DNA from: Mycobacterium sp. 1081908.1
GTDB lineage: Bacteria; Actinomycetota; Actinomycetes; Mycobacteriales; Mycobacteriaceae
DNA length: 64,000 nucleotides
NCBI RefSeq assembly: GCF_001673535.1
Contig: NZ_LZLY01000133.1
Location: 1-64,000 of the forward strand
Direction of reading: 5' to 3'
Shown here: piece after piece, positions 57,982 through 64,000 of the stretch
How the letters are laid out: every line of letters begins with the position of its first letter
Position numbering within the stretch: position 1 is the stretch's first letter
Translations under genes and position numbers: made by a program
Notes under the pieces: generated by a model
Seen by the model: only the letters and a program-made list of their open reading frames with translations
Told to the model about the DNA's origin: nothing
Database searches by the model: none

Positions 57982-59628
57982 ATGAGCGATCCCCACACGC
58001 CGCGTATCCCACCGGCGCTGGCCGCGCCGAGCCTGAACCGCGGCGTGGGATTCACCCACGAGCAGCGCCGACGCCTGGGACTGACCGGCCGGCTCCCGTC
58101 CGCGGTGCTCACCCTCGACGAGCAGGCCGACCGCGTTTGGCATCAACTGCAAAGCCTCGGTACGGATTTGGGCCGCAACCTGCTTCTCGAGCAGCTGCAC
58201 TACCGGCACGAACTGCTGTACTTCAAGGTGCTGGAAGACCACCTGCCCGAGCTGATGCCCGTGGTGTACACGCCCACCGTCGGTGAAGCCATTCAACGCT
58301 TCTCCGATGAATACCGCGGGCAGCGCGGGCTCTTCCTGAGCATCGACGAGCCGCACGAGATCGCCGAGGCCTTCGAGACTTTCGGCTTGGGACCCGACGA
58401 TGTCGACCTGATCGTGTGCACCGACGCCGAGGCGATCCTTGGCATCGGTGACTGGGGCGTCGGTGGCATCCAGATCGCCGTCGGCAAGCTTGCGCTCTAC
58501 ACCGCGGGCGGCGGGATCGATCCGCGCCGCTGCATCGCGGTGTCGCTCGACGTGGGCACCGACAACGAACAGCTGTTGCAGGACCCGTTCTACCTGGGCA
58601 ACCGCCACGCCCGGCGCCGCGGCCAGGAGTACGACGCCTTCATCAAGCGCTACATCGAGACCGCGCACGGGCTGTTTCCGCACGCGATCCTGCATTTCGA
58701 AGACTTCGGGCCGCTCAACGCCCGGAACATTCTGAAAACCTACGGCGACGAGTACTGCATCTTCAACGACGACATCCAGGGCACCGGCGCGGTGGTGGTC
58801 GCCGCCGTGTACGGCGGATGCCACGTCACAGGCATCCCGCTGCGCGAGCAGAAGACGATCGTTTTCGGAGCCGGCACCGCGGGGATCGGTGTGGCGGATC
58901 AGATCCGTGACGCGATGGTCGCCGACGGCGCGACGGTCGATCAGGCGGCGTCGCAGATCTGGCCGATCGACAAGCAGGGCCTGCTCTTCGACGACATGGA
59001 CGACCTTCGCGATTTTCAGGTGCCCTACGCCAAGAACCGTCGGCAACTCGGGGTGGGTGCCGGCGACCGGGTGGGATTGGTCGACGCGATCAAGCTCGCG
59101 TCGCCGACCATCCTGCTGGGCTCCTCAACGGTATTCGGGGCGTTCACCCAGAAGGTCGTCGACGCGATGACCGCATCCTGCGAACGCCCGATGATCTTCC
59201 CGCTATCCAACCCGACCTCCCGCATGGAGGCCATGCCGGCCGACTTGCTGGAGTGGTCCAGCGGCAAGGCGCTGATCACCACCGGCACCCCGGTCGCCCC
59301 CGTCGAATTCGACGGCGTCACCTATACCATCGGCCAGGCCAACAACGTGCTGGTCTTCCCGGGCATCGGGCTGGGCGTCATCGTCTCCCGAGCCCGGACC
59401 GTCACCCCCGGCATGCTTCAGGCGGCGGCGAAAGCCATTGTGCACCAGGCCTGCCCGACGAACGTCGGCGATTCCCTGTTGCCCGACGTGCAGAACCTGC
59501 GCCAGATCTCGACGGCGGTCGCCGAGGCCGTCTATCACGCCGCCGTGGAGGACGGGGTTGCCACGAAGACGCATGCGGACGTCGCCCAAGCCGTCGCCGA
59601 CACGATGTGGGCGCCCGTCTACGACTAG
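57982..59628 (+). CDS. mez: Malic enzyme
   Basis: A 548-residue malic enzyme, the same length as Rv2332. The order is VMPVVYTPTVGEA, GDWGVGGIQIAVGKLALY (malic N-terminal domain), FNDDIQGTGAVVVAA (metal site), VFGAGTAGIGVADQI (NAD(P) loop), and FPLSNPTSRMEAMPADLLEWS. ATG 57982 fits the family start. It decarboxylates malate to pyruvate with NAD(P) reduction in the cytoplasm. Confidence 0.95.
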   Translation: MSDPHTPRIPPALAAPSLNRGVGFTHEQRRRLGLTGRLPSAVLTLDEQADRVWHQLQSLGTDLGRNLLLEQLHYRHELLYFKVLEDHLPELMPVVYTPTVGEAIQRFSDEYRGQRGLFLSIDEPHEIAEAFETFGLGPDDVDLIVCTDAEAILGIGDWGVGGIQIAVGKLALYTAGGGIDPRRCIAVSLDVGTDNEQLLQDPFYLGNRHARRRGQEYDAFIKRYIETAHGLFPHAILHFEDFGPLNARNILKTYGDEYCIFNDDIQGTGAVVVAAVYGGCHVTGIPLREQKTIVFGAGTAGIGVADQIRDAMVADGATVDQAASQIWPIDKQGLLFDDMDDLRDFQVPYAKNRRQLGVGAGDRVGLVDAIKLASPTILLGSSTVFGAFTQKVVDAMTASCERPMIFPLSNPTSRMEAMPADLLEWSSGKALITTGTPVAPVEFDGVTYTIGQANNVLVFPGIGLGVIVSRARTVTPGMLQAAAKAIVHQACPTNVGDSLLPDVQNLRQISTAVAEAVYHAAVEDGVATKTHADVAQAVADTMWAPVYD

Positions 59629-59696
59629 GGCCCCGGCGTGCTGCGCCGCCCTCGCTGCCGAATGCGGCAGCAAACGGGCACATTAGGGGGATGTCC

Positions 59697-59702
59697 TATA
59701 GT
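59697..59702 (+). promoter_or_regulatory. -10 element of a leaderless cys leader transcript
   Basis: TATAGT, followed by 7 nt and then ATG 59710. This spacing puts the transcript start on or beside the ATG of the poly-Cys upstream ORF. No clear -35 is seen. Confidence 0.65.
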
Positions 59703-59709
59703 TGGGGCT

Positions 59710-59787
59710 ATGCAACAGGCCACCCAGCCGCGCCTCGTCCTTACGCGCCGCCCCGCCGTGGATTCTTGTTGTTGTGGTTGTTGTTGA
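59710..59787 (+). CDS. Poly-cysteine upstream ORF (attenuator leader peptide)
   Basis: A 25-codon frame: MQQATQPRLVLTRRPAVDS, then three Cys, Gly, two Cys and TGA. Five of the last six sense codons are TGT. It starts 8 nt after a TATAGT -10 element, so it is leaderless, and it ends 109 nt before cysK1. Leaderless poly-Cys upstream ORFs are established cysteine-responsive attenuators in mycobacteria. Low Cys-tRNA would stall ribosomes on the TGT run and raise cysK-cysE expression. Confidence 0.82.
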   Translation: MQQATQPRLVLTRRPAVDSCCCGCC

Positions 59788-59896
59788 GTCCCTGACGCCT
59801 TCCGACGCTCAACGAGACCTCGCGCTTTCCCCGGATGTGGACGATAAGAGCGATCGAATGCGTACCGACCTGAACCGAGACCGCTAAGGAAGCTTC

Positions 59897-60829
59897 ATGA
59901 GCATCGCCGATGACGTCACACAGCTGATCGGAAACACGCCGCTGGTGCGGCTGCGCCGGGTCACCGAAGGCGCCGTCGCCGACGTCGTCGCCAAGCTCGA
60001 ATCCTTCAACCCGGCAAACAGCGTGAAGGACCGGATCGGGGTGGCCATGCTGGACGCGGCCGAAAAGGCCGGCCTGATCAAGCCCGACACGATCATCCTC
60101 GAGCCGACGAGCGGAAATACCGGCATCGCGCTGGCAATGGTGTGCGCGGCACGCGGCTACCGATGCGTGCTGACCATGCCGGAGACCATGAGCATCGAGC
60201 GGCGGATGCTGCTGCGCGCCTACGGCGCCGAACTGGTCCTCACCCCCGGACCGGACGGCATGCCGGGCGCCATCGCCAAGGCCGAGGAGCTGGCCAAGAC
60301 CGACCAGCGGTATTTCGTGCCCCAGCAGTTCGAGAACCCGGCGAACCCGGCGATCCACCGGGCGACGACCGCCGAGGAGGTGTGGCGCGACACCGACGGC
60401 AAGGTCGACATCTTCGTGTCCGGGATCGGCACCGGCGGCACCATCACCGGCGTCGCCCAGGTCATCAAGGAACGCAAGCCGTCGGCGCAGTTCATCGCGG
60501 TGGAGCCGGCCGCGTCGCCCGTGCTGTCCGGCGGGCAGAAGGGACCCCACCCGATCCAGGGCATCGGCGCCGGGTTCATCCCGCCGGTCCTCGACATGGA
60601 CCTGGTCGACGAGGTCATCACCGTCGGCAACGAGGATTCGCTCAACCTGGCGCGGCGCCTGGCCGCGGAAGAGGGCCTGCTGGTGGGCATCTCCTCGGGC
60701 GCGGCCGCGGTGGCCGCCCTGCAGGTGGCGCGCCGGCCGGAGAACGCCGGCAAGCTCGTCGTCGTCATCCTCCCCGACTTCGGCGAGCGGTACCTGAGCA
60801 CACCGCTGTTCGCCGACGTGGCGGATTGA
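59897..60829 (+). CDS. cysK1: O-acetylserine sulfhydrylase CysK1
   Basis: A 310-residue PLP enzyme. The Schiff-base Lys lies in NPANSVKDRIG, the substrate loop in EPTSGNTGIALA, the phosphate loop in GIGTGGTITGV. It makes cysteine from O-acetylserine and sulfide. AAGGAAG precedes the ATG. It is 2 nt before cysE and downstream of the poly-Cys leader. CysK and CysE usually form the cysteine synthase complex. Confidence 0.96.
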   Translation: MSIADDVTQLIGNTPLVRLRRVTEGAVADVVAKLESFNPANSVKDRIGVAMLDAAEKAGLIKPDTIILEPTSGNTGIALAMVCAARGYRCVLTMPETMSIERRMLLRAYGAELVLTPGPDGMPGAIAKAEELAKTDQRYFVPQQFENPANPAIHRATTAEEVWRDTDGKVDIFVSGIGTGGTITGVAQVIKERKPSAQFIAVEPAASPVLSGGQKGPHPIQGIGAGFIPPVLDMDLVDEVITVGNEDSLNLARRLAAEEGLLVGISSGAAAVAALQVARRPENAGKLVVVILPDFGERYLSTPLFADVAD

Positions 60830-60831
60830 CC

Positions 60832-61515
60832 ATGCTCGCAGCCATGCGGCGAGACATCCGGGCGGCCAGGGAGCGCGATCCGGCCGCCCCGACCACGCTG
60901 CAGGTCATCTTCGCCTACCCGGGCGTGCACGCGATCTGGGGCCACCGGATCAGCCACTGGCTGTGGAACCGCGGCGCGCGGCTGGCCGCGCGGACGCTCG
61001 GCGAGTTCACCCGCATCTTCACCGGCGTCGACGTCCACCCGGGGGCCGTCCTGGGCCCCGGCCTTTTCATCGACCACGCGACCGGCGTGGTGATCGGGGA
61101 GACAGCCGAGGTGGGCGAGGACGTCACCCTGTATCACGGCGTCACCCTCGGGGGCAGCGGCGCGGAAACCGGCAAACGGCACCCGACCGTCGGTGACCGC
61201 GTGATCATCGGCGCCGGCGCCAAGGTCCTGGGCGCGATCAAGGTCGGCGACGACAGCCGGATCGGCGCCAACGCCGTGGTGGTCAAGCCGGTGCCTTCTG
61301 GCTCCGTGGTCATCGGGGTGCCCGGACAGGTCATCAGCCGCGCCGGCCGGGGTACCCCCGACGACTCGATGATGCCCGACCTGGTGGGTGTCAGCCTGCA
61401 GTCCTTGCTCACCAGGGTGGCCAAGCTGGAGGCGTTGAACGACGGCCCGCAGAATGGCCGCGTGATCCGCCCGCCCGAGGCCGGGGTGTGGCACGGCGAG
61501 GACTTCTCAATCTGA
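60832..61515 (+). CDS. cysE: Serine acetyltransferase CysE
   Basis: A 227-residue acetyltransferase with a left-handed beta-helix: HPGAVLGPGLFIDHATGVVIGETAEVGEDVTLYHGVTLGG. The catalytic His lies in FIDHATG. The C-terminal hexapeptide region ends in an Ile (GEDFSI), the residue that docks into CysK in cysteine synthase complexes. ATG 60832 follows cysK1 by 2 nt. It supplies O-acetylserine. Confidence 0.95.
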   Translation: MLAAMRRDIRAARERDPAAPTTLQVIFAYPGVHAIWGHRISHWLWNRGARLAARTLGEFTRIFTGVDVHPGAVLGPGLFIDHATGVVIGETAEVGEDVTLYHGVTLGGSGAETGKRHPTVGDRVIIGAGAKVLGAIKVGDDSRIGANAVVVKPVPSGSVVIGVPGQVISRAGRGTPDDSMMPDLVGVSLQSLLTRVAKLEALNDGPQNGRVIRPPEAGVWHGEDFSI

Positions 61516-61617
61516 GTCCGGCGATGCCCGGTGGGCAAGGGTTAAATCCCTTGCGAGCCAATTAGAAATGTCACACGGCTACCGGGCAGCCATGCCATAT
61601 ATTGGATCCATGCCGCG

Positions 61618-61643
61618 GGGCGACGCGAAACGTGGCGTCGCCC
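61618..61643. terminator. GC-rich hairpin after cysE
   Basis: GGGCGACGC and GCGTCGCCC form a perfect 9-bp stem with an 8-nt loop (GAAACGTG), 102 nt after the cysE stop and 63 nt before the ANTAR-like gene. It has no U-tract. It may end the cys operon or be a 5'-leader structure of the next gene. The loop does not fit the ANTAR-target hexaloop rule. Confidence 0.5.
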
Positions 61644-61706
61644 AATCACTTTCAGCTGAGGATTCTATTCAGTTGCGCGGCAATACGATTCATTCAGGGG
61701 GCACAG

Positions 61707-61982
61707 ATGACCGAAAGCCTGGCGAGCCAGCGACACCTCGATGAAAGCCGACTGCAGGCCAGTCGAGCTCTCGACACGGCGGTGGGGATTCTCGTCGGGT
61801 GGCGCAGGTGCGGCACTCACGCCGCATTTCGGGAGCTGCTCCGCGCCAGCGAACGACACCAGGTACCGCTGTTCAGGCTGGCCTCCGCGCTGGTGGCCCT
61901 GGCCAGCGGAGAAGCCGAAGCCGAGACCGGCGCCGCCCGGCTGGCCGCGGAACAGGAATGGGGCCTGAACTACCTGCTGTGA
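61707..61982 (+). CDS. ANTAR-like small protein
   Basis: A 91-residue protein with an ANTAR-type helical core: LQASRALDTAVGILVGWRRCGTHAAFRELLRASERHQVPLFRLASALVALASG. A usual ANTAR protein also has a sensor domain; this one is ANTAR alone. ATG 61707 has AGGGGG upstream. ANTAR domains bind RNA hairpins to prevent termination. The target here is unknown. It converges with the broken isomerase gene. Confidence 0.65.
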   Translation: MTESLASQRHLDESRLQASRALDTAVGILVGWRRCGTHAAFRELLRASERHQVPLFRLASALVALASGEAEAETGAARLAAEQEWGLNYLL

Positions 61983-62189
61983 CCCGCGGGGTCGTTGGGG
62001 TGCGGGGTCAGCGGGTCACCTCATCGGTGCGCCAGATGCGCAGCGGCATCGAGGCGAGCACCCGCTCGAGCTCCCCCGCGTCGGCCGCGGCGAACAGGCC
62101 CAGAGTGCGCCATTCGCCCGGACGTCGTCGACCGTGTCCGGCGGCGTTCCATCCGGGACGTGCGTGGTCATCGTGACCAGGAATTCCAT
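61970..62189 (-). pseudogene. Broken muconolactone delta-isomerase gene
   Basis: The start (AGGAGG, then MEFLVTMTTHVPDGTPPDTVDDVR) is that of a muconolactone isomerase. The central helix region is then missing, and the rest continues in another frame: GEWRTLGLFAAADAGELERVLASMPLRIWRTDEVT. After this, one lost base puts a TGA in frame, while the expected end (PLTPHPNDP...) can be read one frame over down to a TAG at 61970-61972. Two lesions, so non-functional. The last bases overlap the ANTAR-like gene. Confidence 0.88.
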
Positions 62190-62262
62190 GAGCCCTCCTG
62201 CGAGGAACTGAAAGTTCCATGGCCGTGGCGGCCAGAGCGTAGACGACTGGGGCTCAACCTCG

Positions 62263-62335
<73 letters not shown>

Positions 62336-62470
62336 CTAAACCGATCGCCGGACGACTCTAGCGTACTGGCACGACCGCGCCCAACTAGGCGGCAGGTGTC
62401 CTACCCGCCGCCGCGCGGCCGCCGCCGAAGGTGAGGCAGGATGGAGCCATCGATCGTCGGGAGGAACGCT

Positions 62471-62749
62471 TTGATCCGGTATGTCGTGGTGCTTGGACTG
62501 GGTTATGTGCTGGGCTCGAAGGCCGGACGTCGCCGATACGAGCAGCTCGTCGGCACCTATCGCGCGCTGACCAGCAGCCCCGTGGCCAAGTCCATGATCG
62601 AGGGCGGACGCCGCAAGATCGCGAACCGGATCTCGCCCGACGCCGGCTTTGTCACCCTGACCGAGATCGACGAGCAGACGGCCGTCGTGGAACGCGGCGC
62701 GGAACGACCGGCGGATCCCGCCCTCACACCGTCAGATCGTCGCCGCTAG
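62471..62749 (+). CDS. Small conserved membrane-associated protein (Rv2342)
   Basis: A 92-residue protein: IRYVVVLGLGYVLGSKAGRRRYEQLVGTYRAL, then MIEGGRRKIANRISPDAGF. A short hydrophobic N-terminal segment is followed by a basic YtxH-like helix. TTG 62471 is chosen because GGGAGGA lies 7 nt upstream and it starts at the conserved IRY; ATG 62441 would add ten residues. It overlaps the 3' end of dnaG by 26 nt (convergent). Function unknown. Confidence 0.8.
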   Translation: MIRYVVVLGLGYVLGSKAGRRRYEQLVGTYRALTSSPVAKSMIEGGRRKIANRISPDAGFVTLTEIDEQTAVVERGAERPADPALTPSDRRR

Positions 62750-64000
62750 CCTGCTCCAGCAGGCTGCGCCGATAGGCCTCCATCGCGACCAGGTCGCCGA
62801 ACAGCGCGTGGTACTCGTCGCCCTGCTCGATGGGCGACATGCGCTGCAGTTTGGACTTCACCTCGGCGATCTGCCGGCCCATCCAGACCTCCTGCAGGCG
62901 CGCGAGCACCCCGCCGATGTAGCGGGGCAGCTTCTCCTCATCGACCTGGATGGCCTCCACCCCCAGCTCGCTGATCAGGCTCCCGGTCAGGGCCGACGTG
63001 GTCTGCTGGCGCACCGCCTCGAGCCACTCCGCCCCGGTGACACCGGTCGAGGTGCCGCCCGCGGACTCGATGGCCGCCCGGACGGCCGCGTAGCCGGGGT
63101 GCGTGAAGCTCTCCACGGTCAGCGTGTCGAACACCGGGCCCGCCAGGGCCGGGTACTGTAACGCCGACTTGAGGGCCTCGCGCTGGGCCCACAGGGTCGG
63201 GTCGCGCGGGTTGGGTCGCGCGGCCGCAGGTTCGGCCGGAGCCGCGGCGGCCGGCTGCTGCCCAGCGCGACGGGCGGGCTTGGCGCCGGCCCGGTCGACG
63301 GCGTCGGACCTTTTTCCCTCGCCCCGCACCCGCTCGATGACTTGCGCGACGTCGTCCCAGCCGACCCAGCCGGCGAGCTGGCGGGCATACTCGTCGCGCA
63401 GCGTGGGGTCCTTGATCTGACCGACCATAGGCACGCAGCGGCGCAGCGCGGCGACCCTGCCCTCGGCGCTGTCCAGGTCCATCTCGGCGATCGCGGTGCG
63501 AATGGCGAACTCGAACAACGGGGTTCGCCGGGCCACCAGGTCGCGCAGCGCGCCGTCGCCGGACTTCAGGCGCAGGTCGCACGGGTCCATTCCGTCCGGC
63601 GCGACGGCGACGAAGGACTGCCCGGCCAGGTTCTGCTCACCGCCGAATGCCTTCAGCGCGGCGGCGCGGCCGGCCGCGTCGCCGTCGAAGACGTAGATCA
63701 ATTCCCCGCGAAAGAAGCTGTCGTCCATCATCAATCTGCGCAGCATGGCCAGGTGCTCGTCGCCGAACGCGGTGCCGCAGGAGGCGACGGCGGTGGTGAC
63801 GCCGGCCAGGTGCATCGCCATCACGTCGGTGTAGCCCTCGACGACGACGGCCTGGTGCCCCTTGGCGATGTCGCGCTTGGCCAGGTCGATGCCGAACATC
63901 ACCGACGACTTCTTGTACAGCTGCGTCTCGGGCGTGTTGATGTACTTGGCTTCCATCGGGTCGTCGTCGAACAGGCGTCGCGCCCCGAACCCGATCACCT
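62724..64000 (-). CDS. dnaG: DNA primase DnaG, 5' end outside window
   Basis: The frame is open at the right edge; about 425 C-terminal residues are visible. The Toprim part has AVVVEGYTDVMAMHLAG and YVFDGDAAGRAAALKAF. Then come the RNA-polymerase-domain end, a Pro/Ala-rich linker, and the helicase-binding C-terminal domain (LWAQREALKSALQYPALAG onward). The zinc-binding N-terminus lies beyond the window. It synthesises primers for replication. Identity with Rv2343c is supported by neighbours Rv2342 and asnT. Confidence 0.95.
   Translation of the reverse strand, partial: VIGFGARRLFDDDPMEAKYINTPETQLYKKSSVMFGIDLAKRDIAKGHQAVVVEGYTDVMAMHLAGVTTAVASCGTAFGDEHLAMLRRLMMDDSFFRGELIYVFDGDAAGRAAALKAFGGEQNLAGQSFVAVAPDGMDPCDLRLKSGDGALRDLVARRTPLFEFAIRTAIAEMDLDSAEGRVAALRRCVPMVGQIKDPTLRDEYARQLAGWVGWDDVAQVIERVRGEGKRSDAVDRAGAKPARRAGQQPAAAAPAEPAAARPNPRDPTLWAQREALKSALQYPALAGPVFDTLTVESFTHPGYAAVRAAIESAGGTSTGVTGAEWLEAVRQQTTSALTGSLISELGVEAIQVDEEKLPRYIGGVLARLQEVWMGRQIAEVKSKLQRMSPIEQGDEYHALFGDLVAMEAYRRSLLEQASGDDLTV

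Overview
This window is chromosomal DNA of a slow-growing Mycobacterium. It is very GC-rich, uses frequent GTG/TTG starts and ATGA/GTGA gene overlaps, and from about 25.2 kb to the right end follows the order of M. tuberculosis H37Rv Rv2313c to Rv2343c (recalled synteny, not computed): Rv2313c, tldE, tldD, uspA-uspB-uspC, Rv2319c, rocE, rocD, Rv2323c, Rv2324, Rv2325c-Rv2326c, Rv2327, lppP, mez, cysK1-cysE, Rv2342, dnaG. A PGRS-type glycine/asparagine repeat at the left edge points to a species that carries PE_PGRS proteins. The species cannot be fixed from the sequence alone.

Left part (1-15.7 kb): the 3' end of a PGRS-linked phosphoesterase, a lysin-B-like serine hydrolase, then a metabolic block. 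Its core is a cytochrome P450, amidohydrolase, aldehyde dehydrogenase and CoA-transferase on the minus strand, facing a TetR regulator, a double-length CoA-transferase, a 3Fe-4S ferredoxin and an NDMA-type (mycofactocin-linked) alcohol dehydrogenase on the plus strand. The two arms carry the same operator/-35 element. The logic is hydroxylation, oxidation to an acid, and CoA activation of an unknown hydrophobic substrate. The block lies between the lysin-B-like gene and a decayed second copy of its 3' half. A VanY-type carboxypeptidase and an insertion-sequence relic follow.

Integrative element (15,748-24,151): an 8.4-kb element bounded by 39-bp direct repeats made from the 3' end of a CAT-anticodon tRNA gene. 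It carries a tyrosine integrase, an AlpA/Xis-like protein, a RepA-like helicase with TGTCCG iterons, a DUF3846 protein, paralogous small zinc-binding proteins, a DUF2510 membrane protein, a serine recombinase with a res-like inverted repeat, and an unknown leaderless gene with a C-terminal membrane segment. No virion genes are seen, so it resembles a phage satellite or AICE-like element. A third, decayed copy of the same tRNA end at 4,509 suggests repeated use of this site.

Conserved backbone (25-54 kb): TldD/TldE protease, UspABC sugar importer, SPFH membrane protein, arginine/ornithine catabolism (rocE, uninterrupted rocD, a dimethylargininase-like enzyme, Lrp regulator), sulfatase, SRPBCC protein, an ECF transporter with its MarR regulator, an FHA-ABC protein with a ruined ATPase site, an acyl-CoA dehydrogenase, lppP, and a 1,397-residue fused nitrate reductase (NasN type) followed by a decayed partial duplicate of itself and of its promoter.

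Right part (54-64 kb): a compact stress module (peroxiredoxin, GNAT-DUF417 fusion, TetR, AhpD-like peroxidase, EamA exporter) whose two divergent promoters carry the same pair of 16-bp palindromes 21 bp apart; malic enzyme; cysK1-cysE behind a leaderless poly-cysteine upstream ORF; an ANTAR-like small protein; a broken muconolactone isomerase; tRNA-Asn; a Rv2342 homologue; and the 3' two thirds of dnaG running off the window.
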